Positions 1-7,805 of a stretch of DNA of 64,000 bases are shown here, piece after piece. The number at the start of each line of letters is the position of its first letter. The first letter of the stretch is position 1. The DNA lies in contig NC_013739.1 of NCBI RefSeq assembly GCF_000025265.1, positions 2,666,001-2,730,000 on the forward strand, read 5' to 3'. The translations under genes and the position numbers were made by a program. Under the pieces are notes generated by a model. It ran no database searches. It was not told the DNA's origin and was given only the letters and a program-made list of their open reading frames with translations. This DNA is from Conexibacter woesei DSM 14684 (GTDB lineage: Bacteria > Actinomycetota > Thermoleophilia > Solirubrobacterales > Solirubrobacteraceae).

Positions 1-1
1 G

Positions 2-520
2 CCCGGCAGACGGATCGACGAGCTGCTCGGCTCGGTCGGGCTGCCGGCGCGCACCGCGCGGATGTACCCGCATGAGCTGAGCGGCGGCATGAAGCAGCGC
101 GCCTGCATCGCGATGGCGATCGCGCTCGGCCCGAAGGTGATGGTCGCCGACGAGCCGACGAGCGCGCTCGACGTGATCGTCCAGAAGGCCGTCGCCGAGA
201 CGCTCAAGGGCGTGCAGGCGCGGCTCGGCATGTCGGTCGTGATCATCGGCCACGACATGGCGCTGCAGGCGCAGCTCGTCGACCGCGTCGGCGTGATGTG
301 CAGAGGGCGGCTGGTCGAGATCGGCCCGGTCCGCAGCATCTTCCGCTCGCCCGCGCACCCTTACACGAGACTGCTGCTGCAGGCGGTCCCGTCGCTGCGC
401 CAGCGCGAGTGGCATCCGGCCGCCGCGACGCAGGCGCTGCGCGACGAGGCGCTCGCGCTCGTCGCCGCACGGCACCCACTGGCCGACGTCGGCCCCGACC
501 ACAAGGCGGCGATGCCGTGA
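2..520 (+). CDS. ABC transporter ATP-binding protein, DppD/OppD type (3' part)
   Basis: The C-terminal part of a peptide/oligosaccharide importer ATPase; the start lies before the window. Visible in order are the ABC signature LSGGMKQR, the Walker B stretch VMVADEPTSALD, the switch histidine in IIGHDMA, and the C-terminal oligopeptide-type tail with SPAHPYTRLLLQAVPS. That tail is typical of the DppD/OppD/NikD family, whose members energise uptake through a paired ATPase and two permeases. It overlaps the next ATPase gene by 4 bases (GTGA), so the two are certainly translated together. The mannonate dehydratase at the end of the operon suggests the substrate may be a uronate-containing saccharide rather than a peptide; that is inference. 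Confidence 0.93.
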   Translation, partial: PGRRIDELLGSVGLPARTARMYPHELSGGMKQRACIAMAIALGPKVMVADEPTSALDVIVQKAVAETLKGVQARLGMSVVIIGHDMALQAQLVDRVGVMCRGRLVEIGPVRSIFRSPAHPYTRLLLQAVPSLRQREWHPAAATQALRDEALALVAARHPLADVGPDHKAAMP

Positions 521-1356
521 GCGACGACCTTCTGCTGCAGGCCGAGAACGTCACGAAGGTCTACCGCTCCGGGCTGCTGGAGCAGCGCGAGCCGGTGACG
601 GCGCTGAAGGACTTCTCGCTGGAGCTGCACGCCGAGCGGCCGCAGATCGTCGCGCTCGCCGGCCAGAGCGGCAGCGGCAAGACGACCGCGGCGCAGATCG
701 CGCTCGGCTTCGTCGAGCCGTCGAGCGGGTCGATCCGCTACCGCGGCACGCCGCTGCGCACGCTCGGCCGCGACGCCCGCCGGCGCTTCCGCCAGGACGT
801 GCAGGCGGTCCTCCAGGACCCTTTCACTGCGTTCAATCCGGTCTACCGCGTGCGGCACGTCTTCGACGTCTGCGTGCGCAACTTCGACGTCGCCGCGACG
901 CCGGCGGAGGCGAGACGCGCGGTCGCCGAGGCGATCGAGTTCGTCGGGCTGGAGCCCGGCCGCGTGCTCGACGCCTACCCGTACCAGCTCAGCGGCGGCG
1001 AGCGGCAGCGGATCATGATCGCGCGCGCGATGCTGCTGCGGCCGAGAGTGATCGTCGCCGACGAACCCGTCTCGATGGTCGACGCGTCGATCCGCGCGGC
1101 GATCCTGGAGGTGATCGTGAACCTGCGCAGGGAGGCCGGGATCTCGTTCCTGTACGTGACCCACGACCTCTCGACGGCCTACCACATCGCCGACGAGCTG
1201 CTCGTCCTCTACGAGGGCGAGACGGTCGAGCGCGGCGACGCGCGCGCGGTGATCGACGCGCCGTCGCACGAGTACACGCGGCGGCTGATCGACGCCGTCC
1301 CGGTCCCCGACCCGGACGTGCGCTGGGCGGCCGAGGTGCGGGAGGACGCGGCATGA
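517..1356 (+). CDS. ABC transporter ATP-binding protein, DppF/OppF type
   Basis: Second ATPase of the importer, 279 residues with a GTG start that overlaps the previous stop. Walker A is GQSGSGKTT (about residues 49-57), the Q-loop is in QDPFTAFNP, the signature is LSGGERQR (about 158-165), Walker B is VIVADEP (about 178), and the switch His is in THD (about 215). The ADEPVSMVDASI stretch after Walker B is characteristic of the DppF branch. It acts in the cytoplasm with the preceding DppD-like subunit to drive uptake through permeases that must lie before the window. The gene ends in an ATGA overlap with the mannonate dehydratase gene. The family is clear; the substrate is not shown by the sequence. 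Confidence 0.94.
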   Translation: MSDDLLLQAENVTKVYRSGLLEQREPVTALKDFSLELHAERPQIVALAGQSGSGKTTAAQIALGFVEPSSGSIRYRGTPLRTLGRDARRRFRQDVQAVLQDPFTAFNPVYRVRHVFDVCVRNFDVAATPAEARRAVAEAIEFVGLEPGRVLDAYPYQLSGGERQRIMIARAMLLRPRVIVADEPVSMVDASIRAAILEVIVNLRREAGISFLYVTHDLSTAYHIADELLVLYEGETVERGDARAVIDAPSHEYTRRLIDAVPVPDPDVRWAAEVREDAA

Positions 1357-2339
1357 CGGAGCCGGCGCTCGCGGAGATCCTGCTGGAGAAGCCGCCGCAC
1401 CCGTTCTGGACGGTGCTGCGCCAGCTCGGGATCGAGCAGGCCGTCGGCGTGCTGCCGCGCTACCACGCCGACTGGCGCGAGTCGGCCGGCGAGCAGCCGT
1501 GGGACCTGATGCCGCTGACGCTCTACCGCGACCAGGTCGCCGAGGCGGGCCTGAGGCTCGCGGCGATCGAGGACAACCCGCCGATGGACAAGCTGCGGCT
1601 CGGGCTGCCGGGGCGGGAGGAGGAGCTGGAGGCGGTGCTGAGGCTGATCCGCTCGATGGGGACGCTCGGGATTCCGGTCTGGTGCTACAACTGGATGCCC
1701 GTGCTCGGCTGGATGCGGACGCGGATGGCCGCGCCGACGCGCGGCGGCGCGCTCGTCTCCTCGTGGGACGCCGCGCTGCTCGCCGACGCGCCGCTGACGT
1801 ATGCGGGGTTCGTGCCCGACGAGCAGCTGTGGGAGGCGCTCGCGTGGTTCCTGGAGCGGGTCTGCCCGGTCGCGGAGGAGGCGGGGGTGACGCTCGCCTT
1901 GCATCCCGACGACCCGCCGCTGTCGCCGATCCGCGGGATCGCGCGGATCATGTCGCGCGTCGAGTCGTTCGAGCGCCTGGTCGATCTGAACGACAGTCCC
2001 GCGAACCGGATCACGCTCTGCCAGGGCAACTTCGCGCTGATGACCGACGACCTGCCCGCGACGATCCGGCGGCTGGGGGAGCGGATCGCGTTCGCCCACT
2101 TCCGCGACGTGCGCGGCACGCCCGAGCGGTTCGAGGAGACGTTCCACGACGACGGGCCGACCGACATGCTCGCGTGCATGCGCGCCTACCGCGAGATCGG
2201 CTTCAGGGGCGTGCTGCGCTCCGACCACGTGCCGACGATCGCCGGCGACAGCGCCGCGGTCGCGGGCTACTCGCACCAGGCGCGGCTGCACGCGATCGGC
2301 TACATGGCGGGGCTGCGCGAGGCGGTGGCGCGCGCGTAG
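1353..2339 (+). CDS. uxuA: mannonate dehydratase
   Basis: A 328-residue TIM-barrel enzyme that dehydrates D-mannonate to 2-keto-3-deoxygluconate in glucuronate breakdown. The family hallmarks are present: the metal-site strand LALHPDDPP (about residue 181), ITLCQGN (about 222), AHFRDVRG (about 247), FHDDGPTDM (about 262), RSDHVPT (about 289), and the closing region with GYMAGL. It is shorter than the Escherichia coli enzyme but within the range of the short bacterial subfamily. The ATG overlaps the stop of the upstream ABC ATPase, which ties the importer to sugar-acid catabolism. Some UxuA-like proteins act on other sugar acids, so the substrate is probable rather than certain. Confidence 0.9.
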   Translation: MTEPALAEILLEKPPHPFWTVLRQLGIEQAVGVLPRYHADWRESAGEQPWDLMPLTLYRDQVAEAGLRLAAIEDNPPMDKLRLGLPGREEELEAVLRLIRSMGTLGIPVWCYNWMPVLGWMRTRMAAPTRGGALVSSWDAALLADAPLTYAGFVPDEQLWEALAWFLERVCPVAEEAGVTLALHPDDPPLSPIRGIARIMSRVESFERLVDLNDSPANRITLCQGNFALMTDDLPATIRRLGERIAFAHFRDVRGTPERFEETFHDDGPTDMLACMRAYREIGFRGVLRSDHVPTIAGDSAAVAGYSHQARLHAIGYMAGLREAVARA

Positions 2340-2361
2340 GCGAGAATCCTTCCTCCGTCGC

Positions 2362-2388
2362 TGTCCCCTCGTGCGGTGCCCGTTCGTC
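2362..2388 (+). promoter_or_regulatory. candidate ECF-type promoter of the DGPF/sigma pair
   Basis: In the 83-base gap before the DGPF gene there is TGTCCC (2362-2367), then 17 bases, then CGTC (2385-2388). This resembles the TGTCGA/CG-type promoters that ECF42 sigma factors are reported to recognise upstream of their own DGPF partner gene. A short inverted repeat (GTCGT AGGG ACGAC) overlaps the -10 side. It is a motif match by eye only. Confidence 0.35.
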
Positions 2389-2422
2389 GTAGGGACGACA
2401 GCAAGCCCCGAAGGAGGCATCG

Positions 2423-2767
2423 ATGCAGTACGCACTGTTGATCCACGAGCGGCCCGGCGTCTACGACTCACTCAGCGAGGAGCAGATGCAGGAGGTCACC
2501 GCCGAGTACATCGCGATCCACCAGGATGAGCGGATCGTCGGCTCCGGGCGCCTCAGCCCGGCGGACACCGCGACGACGGTGCGGGCGAACGGCAGCGGGA
2601 CGCTCGTCACCGACGGACCGTTCGCGGACACGAAGGACGTCTTCGGCGGCTACTTCCTGTTCGAGGCCGACGACATCGACGCCGCGATCGAGCTGGCCGG
2701 CAAGCTGCCGGTGCTGCGCTTCGGCGGCGCGGTCGAGATCCGCACGGTGCTGGTGCCGCCGACTTGA
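2423..2767 (+). CDS. YCII-related DGPF-domain protein
   Basis: A 114-residue protein of the YCII/DGPF family, identified by the motif TDGPFADTKDVFGGYFL and the overall ferredoxin-like pattern beginning MQYALLIHERPGVYD. A strong Shine-Dalgarno (AAGGAGG) lies 6 bases before the ATG. The stop overlaps the TTG start of an ECF42 sigma factor. DGPF proteins are the known genomic partners of ECF42 sigma factors and are usually among their targets; their biochemical role is not established. The overlap implies translational coupling and a shared transcript. Confidence 0.92.
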   Translation: MQYALLIHERPGVYDSLSEEQMQEVTAEYIAIHQDERIVGSGRLSPADTATTVRANGSGTLVTDGPFADTKDVFGGYFLFEADDIDAAIELAGKLPVLRFGGAVEIRTVLVPPT

Positions 2768-3936
2768 TCGAGCGGGTCTTCCGCGAGCAGTGGGGCCGCG
2801 TGGTGGCCCACCTGGTCGGCTTCCTCGGCGACTTCGACCTCGCCGAGGAGGCCGCCCAGGAGGCGTTCGCGGTCGCCGCCGAGCGCTGGCCGCGCGACGG
2901 CGTTCCCGACAATCCCGGCGCGTGGCTCGTGACGACCGCGCGCAACCGCGCGATCGACAGGATCCGCCGCGAGCGCACGCTCGCGGTGAAGACGCGGCAG
3001 CTCGACGTGCCGGCGTGGGTGGAGGACGAGGTGGACGAGACGACGATCCCCGACGAGCGGCTGGAGCTGATCTTCACCTGCTGCCATCCGGCGCTCGCGA
3101 CCGAGGCGCAGGTCGCGCTGACGCTGCGCGCGCTCGGGGGCCTGAGCACGGAGGAGATCGCACGCGCGTTCCTCGTCGCGCCGGAGACGATGAAGCGCCG
3201 CCTGACGCGCGCGAAGACGAAGATCAAGACGGTTGGGATCCCCTTCGGCGTGCCGCCGGACCACCTGCTGCCCGAACGGCTGCCGGCCGTGCTCGCGGTC
3301 GTCTACCTGATCTTCAACGAGGGCTACGACGGCCGCGTCGACCTCGCGGCGGAGGCGATCCGGCTGGGCCGCGTCCTCGTCTCGCTGATGCCCGACGAGC
3401 CCGAGGCGCACGGCCTGCTCGCGCTGATGCTGATCCACGACGCGCGGCGCGAGACGCGGGTCGCCGACGGCGAGCTGGTGCTGCTCGCCGACCAGGACCG
3501 GTTGCGCTGGGACGCCGCCAAGATCGCCGACGGCCGCGCCGCGCTCGACCGCGCGATCGCGCTCGGTGTCAGCGGAGGCGGCGGGTCCTACGTGCTGCAG
3601 GCGGCGATCGCCTCGCTGCAGGCAGCACCGCGGATCGACTGGCCTCAGGTCGCGGCGCTCTACGGCGAGCTGGCCCGCCTGACGCGCTCGCCGGTCGTGG
3701 AGTTGAACCGCGCCGTCGCCGTCGCCGAGAGCGGCGGGCCGGAGGAGGCGCTGGAGCTTGTCGACCGCCTGGAGCTGGACGACTACCCCTACCTCCACTC
3801 GACCCGCGCCGAGCTGCTGCGCCGCCTCGGCCGCCCCGGCGAGGCGCGCGCCGCCTACGAGCGCGCGCTCGCGCTGACGAGCGCCGAGCCCCAGCGCCGG
3901 TTCCTTCAGCGCAGGCTGGGCGAGCTGTCGGCCTAG
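2764..3936 (+). CDS. RNA polymerase sigma factor, ECF42 family
   Basis: A 390-residue extracytoplasmic-function sigma factor of the ECF42 group. Region 2 occupies about residues 1-75 (TTARNRAIDRIRRER is the region 2.4-like part) and region 4 about 105-160 (LRALGGLSTEEIARAFLV, helix-turn-helix). A DUF6596/TPR-like extension fills the rest, with tandem helical repeats ending in GEARAAYERALALTSAEPQ. The long C-terminal extension replaces an anti-sigma factor as regulatory module in this group, and no anti-sigma gene is adjacent here. The start is a TTG inside the stop of the DGPF gene. The regulon and inducing signal cannot be read from the sequence. Confidence 0.92.
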   Translation: MIERVFREQWGRVVAHLVGFLGDFDLAEEAAQEAFAVAAERWPRDGVPDNPGAWLVTTARNRAIDRIRRERTLAVKTRQLDVPAWVEDEVDETTIPDERLELIFTCCHPALATEAQVALTLRALGGLSTEEIARAFLVAPETMKRRLTRAKTKIKTVGIPFGVPPDHLLPERLPAVLAVVYLIFNEGYDGRVDLAAEAIRLGRVLVSLMPDEPEAHGLLALMLIHDARRETRVADGELVLLADQDRLRWDAAKIADGRAALDRAIALGVSGGGGSYVLQAAIASLQAAPRIDWPQVAALYGELARLTRSPVVELNRAVAVAESGGPEEALELVDRLELDDYPYLHSTRAELLRRLGRPGEARAAYERALALTSAEPQRRFLQRRLGELSA

Positions 3937-3940
3937 CCGC

Positions 3941-3989
3941 GAGGTGAGGTCGTTTGCACCCCCTGGAGGGGTGCAAACGACCTCACCTC
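3941..3989. repeat. 49-bp palindrome, type 1 (perfect 22-bp arms)
   Basis: A perfect inverted repeat: left arm 3941-3962 begins GAGGTGAGG and ends CACCCC, the loop is 3963-3967 (CTGGA), and the right arm is 3968-3989. It exactly fills the gap between the stop of the ECF42 gene (3936) and the stop of the convergent DUF6314 gene (3990), so it can act as a bidirectional terminator. A diverged relative with the same 22-5-22 geometry and the same GAGGTGAGG start lies at 16829-16877 beside an AbiEi/DUF559 gene. It is therefore probably a member of a dispersed repeat family and not only a terminator. Confidence 0.85.
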
Positions 3990-4532
3990 TCACGCGCGCC
4001 GGTACCGGGTCACGATCCGCTGGTCCTTCGCGGGGCCGGTGACGCGCCAGTCGACCTCCAGCTCGGGGCCGGCGGGGCCGGCGGGCCCGGCAGGCGTCTC
4101 GAATGCGCGCAGCGCGCCGGCGTAGGCGTCGGCGCCGCACGGGTGGTCGACGAGGCAGCGGCCCTCGCGCAGGTCGAGTGGGTGGAACGGGCGGCCGTCG
4201 TCGAAGCGGACGAGCCAGGCATCCCCGTCCGGCACGATCGCCAGCTCGCGCGAGAACTCGCCCGCGAAGTCGCCGATCTGGACGGTGCCGTGCTCTATCC
4301 AGCGCAGGCCGCCCGATGCCGCGCCGCTCGCGCCGACGCCGCTCGCGCCGACGCCGCTCGCACCCGCACCGGCGTCCAGCGGCTCGAAGCGCGCCTCGCC
4401 GGACGCGCGGCCGCGACGGCCGGCGCGGCGGTCGTCGATCGTCCGCTCCAGCGTCCAGCGGCCGGTCAGGAACGCCGGCAGGTCGGCGACGGCGACGCGC
4501 AGCAGCGGCGCCGCCGCTACTCCCCGACCCAT
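3990..4532 (-). CDS. DUF6314 family protein
   Basis: A 180-residue protein matching the DUF6314 pattern: an N-terminal [18 protein letters not shown], a central [23 protein letters not shown], and a C-terminal [16 protein letters not shown]. The family resembles a small beta-barrel (lipocalin-like) fold; the function is unknown. I chose the ATG at 4532, which overlaps the end of zwf by 16 bases and makes this the last gene of the gnd-zwf unit. A low-complexity stretch of three GASGV-type pentapeptides, encoded by 15-base repeats near 4324-4368, interrupts the fold. Co-transcription with pentose phosphate enzymes is recurrent in actinobacteria, but no reaction can be assigned. Confidence 0.8.
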   Translation of the reverse strand: MGRGVAAAPLLRVAVADLPAFLTGRWTLERTIDDRRAGRRGRASGEARFEPLDAGAGASGVGASGVGASGAASGGLRWIEHGTVQIGDFAGEFSRELAIVPDGDAWLVRFDDGRPFHPLDLREGRCLVDHPCGADAYAGALRAFETPAGPAGPAGPELEVDWRVTGPAKDQRIVTRYRRA

Positions 4533-5932
4533 GATCTGTGCCAGCCGCCGTGGCCGGCGACGACGTCGTGCGCGGAGGCGGGCCCCCACGATCCCGGCGC
4601 GTAGGACTGCACCGGCGGCGGCGCATCGAGCAGCGGCTGCAGCACGCGCCACGCCTCCTCGACGCCGTCCTGGCGCGTGAAGCGCGAGTTGTCGCCGACC
4701 ATCGCCGCGTGCAGCAGCACCTCGTACGGCGTCGCGCCCGCGCCGCCCTCGTGCGCGAACTCCATGTCGAGCGTGATCGGCTTCGGCCCCGGGCGGTCGG
4801 CGCGCTGCGCCTCCAGCAGGAAGCGCACACCAGTGTCCGGGTCGAGCCGCACGACGAGCTGGTTGGGGACCGGCTTGCGCGACTCCAGCATCCCGAGCCC
4901 CAGCTTCGGCGCGTGCTTGAAGACGAGCCGCAGCTCGGTCTGCGTCAGTGCCAGGTGCTTGCCGGTGCGGATGAAGAACGGGACGCCCGACCAGCGCCAG
5001 TTCTCGATGTCGAGCCGCAGCGCGGCGAACGTCTCCGTCTCGGAGTCGTCGGCGACGCCGTCGATCGCGCGATAGCCGTCGAACTGGCCGCGCACGTAAT
5101 GCGCCGGGTCGGCGTCCTTCATCGAGCGGAAGACGGAGTAGATCCCGTCCTTCAGCGTCGCCGGGTCCGAGCCGGCCGGCGGCTCCATCGCCGCCGCCGC
5201 GACGACCTGCATCAGGTGGTTGACGACGACGTCGCGCAGCGCGCCGACCGGGTCGTAGAAGTGGCCGCGGTCCTCGACGCCGAACGCCTCCGCCATCGTG
5301 ATCTGCACGCTGGAGAGGTAGTTGCGGTTCCACAGCGGCTCCAGCAGCGTGTTCGCGAAGCGCAGGTACAGCAGCTCGTCGAGCCCCATCTTGCCGAGGA
5401 AGTGGTCGATTCGCAGCAGCTGCGACTCGTCCAGGTGCTGGTGGATCTCCGCGTTGAGCGCCCGCGCGGAGGCGAGGTCGTGGCCGAACGGCTTCTCGAC
5501 CACGACGCGCGCGTCCTCGGTCAGCCCGGCTCTGGAGAGCCCCGCGATCACCATGCCGAACAGCGACGGCGGGATCTCCAGGTAGAAGACCGGCGTGCTC
5601 GCCGCGCCGATCGCCTCGCCGACGCGCGCGTACGTCGCGGCGTCGGCGAAGTCGCCCTGGACGTAGGAGATGCGCGCGGCGAAGCGCGCGAAGACGGCTT
5701 CGTCAAGCGGCTCGCCGCACGCCACGATCGCCGCGCGCGCGTGGTCGCGCAGCTGGTCGTGGCTCCAGTCGTCGACGGCGACGCCGACGATCGGGCAGTC
5801 GAGCAGTCCGCGCCGCTCCAGCCGGTAGAGCGAGCGGAACGTCATCACCTTCGCGAGGTCGCCGCTGATCCCGAAGACGACGAAGACGTCGGCCGGGGCG
5901 TCCGTCCGCCCTTGGATCGTCCGCCCCGACAC
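4517..5932 (-). CDS. zwf: glucose-6-phosphate 1-dehydrogenase
   Basis: A 471-residue cytoplasmic dehydrogenase that oxidises glucose 6-phosphate to 6-phosphogluconolactone, the entry to the oxidative pentose phosphate pathway. The nucleotide-binding loop is [10 protein letters not shown] (about residues 19-28), followed by VVEKPFGHD and the substrate-site motif RIDHFLGK. The residue after GK is Met, where the classical enzyme has Glu. Length is normal for the family. It has a GTG start at 5932, three bases after the gnd stop, and overlaps the downstream DUF6314 gene. The order gnd-zwf puts both NAD(P)H-producing steps in one operon. Confidence 0.95.
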   Translation of the reverse strand: MSGRTIQGRTDAPADVFVVFGISGDLAKVMTFRSLYRLERRGLLDCPIVGVAVDDWSHDQLRDHARAAIVACGEPLDEAVFARFAARISYVQGDFADAATYARVGEAIGAASTPVFYLEIPPSLFGMVIAGLSRAGLTEDARVVVEKPFGHDLASARALNAEIHQHLDESQLLRIDHFLGKMGLDELLYLRFANTLLEPLWNRNYLSSVQITMAEAFGVEDRGHFYDPVGALRDVVVNHLMQVVAAAAMEPPAGSDPATLKDGIYSVFRSMKDADPAHYVRGQFDGYRAIDGVADDSETETFAALRLDIENWRWSGVPFFIRTGKHLALTQTELRLVFKHAPKLGLGMLESRKPVPNQLVVRLDPDTGVRFLLEAQRADRPGPKPITLDMEFAHEGGAGATPYEVLLHAAMVGDNSRFTRQDGVEEAWRVLQPLLDAPPPVQSYAPGSWGPASAHDVVAGHGGWHRSWVGE

Positions 5933-5935
5933 GGG

Positions 5936-6949
5936 TCAGTCCTGCTTCTCGTCGTGCCCGCCGAACCCGGAGCGCATCGCCGACATCGCCTTGTTCGCGA
6001 AGTCGTCGAGGTCGCGCGAGGCGAAGCGGGAGTAGAGCGCCGTCGAGAGCACCGGCGCCGGGACGCCCTCCTCGATCGCGGCGATCGCCGTCCAGCGGCC
6101 CTCGCCGGAGTCCGACACGCGGCCCGAGTACTGGTCGAGGTGGGGGGAGGCGGCGAGCGCCTCGGCGGTCAGGTCGAGCAGCCACGAGGCGACGACGCTG
6201 CCGCGGCGCCAGACCTCGGCGACCGCCGCGATGTCGATGTCGTAGCGGTACGCCTCGGGGTTCTCCATCGGCGCCGTCTCGGCGTCGGCGGTGCGCTGGA
6301 CCGAGCCGGCGTTCGCGTTCCTGAGGATGTTCAGCCCCTCAGCGTACGCGGCCATCATCCCGTACTCGATCCCGTTGTGGACCATCTTCACGAAGTGGCC
6401 CGCGCCGGACTCGCCGCAGTGCAGGTAGCCGGCCTCGCCGGGGTGCAGGTCGCCCGTGCGGCCGGGCGTGCGCGGCGCGGACTCGACGCCCGGCGCGAGC
6501 GTCGCGAAGATCGGCTCGAGCCGGCGGAACGCCGTCTCATCGCCGCCGACCATCAGCGAGTAGCCGCGGTCGAGGCCCCAGACGCCGCCGCTCGTGCCCG
6601 CGTCGACGTAGTGGAGCTGCTGCTCGGCCACGCGCGCGGAGCGGCGCTGGTCGTCGCGGTAGTACGAGTTGCCGCCGTCGATGATCGTGTCGTCGGGGTC
6701 GAGCAGCGGCACCAGCTCGTCGAGCGTCGCGTCGACGACCGCCGCCGGAACCATCAGCCAGACCGCGCGCGGTCGCTCCAGCTTGGAGACGAAGTCGGCG
6801 AGCGAGTCCGAGCCCGTCGCTCCCTCGCCGGCGAGCCCCGCGACCGCCTCGGGATGCACGTCGAAGACGACGCACTCGTGTCCCGCTCTCATCAGTCGGC
6901 GCACCATGTTGGCGCCCATCCGACCCAGTCCCACCATCCCGAGCTGCAT
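5936..6949 (-). CDS. gnd: 6-phosphogluconate dehydrogenase, decarboxylating (short type)
   Basis: A 337-residue enzyme that converts 6-phosphogluconate to ribulose 5-phosphate. The Rossmann motif GLGRMGANM is at residues 6-14. The substrate motifs DGGNSYYRDD, GTSGGVWGLDRGYSLMVGG and HFVKMVHNGIEYGMM (catalytic Lys and neighbouring Asn) follow in order. The length corresponds to the short bacterial class, which lacks the long C-terminal tail and is often NAD-dependent. I chose the ATG at 6949 because GAGAGGAAA lies just upstream and the Rossmann strand begins immediately; an upstream start at 7000 would add an unsupported 17-residue extension. It is the first gene of gnd-zwf-DUF6314 and is divergent from the HAD/GH65 pair. 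Confidence 0.95.
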   Translation of the reverse strand: MQLGMVGLGRMGANMVRRLMRAGHECVVFDVHPEAVAGLAGEGATGSDSLADFVSKLERPRAVWLMVPAAVVDATLDELVPLLDPDDTIIDGGNSYYRDDQRRSARVAEQQLHYVDAGTSGGVWGLDRGYSLMVGGDETAFRRLEPIFATLAPGVESAPRTPGRTGDLHPGEAGYLHCGESGAGHFVKMVHNGIEYGMMAAYAEGLNILRNANAGSVQRTADAETAPMENPEAYRYDIDIAAVAEVWRRGSVVASWLLDLTAEALAASPHLDQYSGRVSDSGEGRWTAIAAIEEGVPAPVLSTALYSRFASRDLDDFANKAMSAMRSGFGGHDEKQD

Positions 6950-7070
6950 GCGTTCGGTTTCCTCTCCATCGCCAGGTTCGTGCACGCGGGACGATGTCAT
7001 GTGGAGCGCGATCCTGCACGTTCACGTGCGCGCCACCGGTCGCGCCGCCGCTCGCCGTATCGTGGCGGCC

Positions 7071-7805
7071 ATGCTTGGACTCCCTGATGGCGTGACCGCC
7101 TGCCTCTTCGACCTCGACGGCGTCCTCACGCAGACCGCGAAGGTCCATGCGGCGGCGTGGAAGCAGATGTTCGACGCGTTCCTGGAGGAGCGCGCCGAAC
7201 GCGAGGGGGTGCCGTTCGAGCCGTTCGACGCCGGCCGCGAGTACGACGAGTTCGTCGACGGCAAGCCGCGCGACGCCGGCGTCCGCGACTTCCTCGCCGC
7301 GCGCGGGATCGTGCTGCCGGAGGGGTCGCCGGAGGACCCGCCGAGCGCCGAGACGGTCAACGGCCTCGGCACGCGCAAGAACGCGCTCGTGCTCGACCTG
7401 ATCGCCAGAGACGGCGTCGAGCCGTACGCCGGCTCGGTCCGCTACCTGCACGCCGCGCGCGACGCCGGGCTGCGCCGCGCCGTCGTCTCCTCCTCGCACA
7501 ACTGCCGCGACGTGCTGCGCGCGGCCGGGATCGAGGAGCTGCTGGAGGCGCGCGTCGACGGGCACACCGCGGCGGTCGACGGCCTGCGCGGCAAGCCGGC
7601 GCCGGACACGTTTCTCGCGGGCGCGCGGCTGCTCGGCGTCGAGCCGGCGCAGGCGGTCGTCTTCGAGGACGCGCTCGCGGGCGTCGAGGCCGGCCGTGCG
7701 GGCAGCTTCGGCCACGTCGTCGGGGTCGACCGCGTCGGGCAGCGAGCGGCGCTGCTGAGACACGGCGCCGACATCGTCGTCGACGACCTCGGGGAGCTGC
7801 TGTGA
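7071..7805 (+). CDS. HAD-family hydrolase, beta-phosphoglucomutase-like
   Basis: A 244-residue haloacid-dehalogenase protein. The nucleophile motif is FDLDGVL (Asp14 and Asp16), followed by an alpha-helical cap, the Ser motif AVVSSSHN, and the metal-site motif VFEDALAGVEAG. The layout matches beta-phosphoglucomutase, which turns beta-glucose 1-phosphate into glucose 6-phosphate. The downstream GH65 gene starts at 7802 inside this gene's stop region, and GH65 phosphorylases release beta-glucose 1-phosphate, so the two form a coherent disaccharide-to-glucose-6-phosphate module. That product could then enter the divergent zwf/gnd enzymes. An in-frame GTG at 7062 is an alternative start. Confidence 0.85.
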   Translation: MLGLPDGVTACLFDLDGVLTQTAKVHAAAWKQMFDAFLEERAEREGVPFEPFDAGREYDEFVDGKPRDAGVRDFLAARGIVLPEGSPEDPPSAETVNGLGTRKNALVLDLIARDGVEPYAGSVRYLHAARDAGLRRAVVSSSHNCRDVLRAAGIEELLEARVDGHTAAVDGLRGKPAPDTFLAGARLLGVEPAQAVVFEDALAGVEAGRAGSFGHVVGVDRVGQRAALLRHGADIVVDDLGELL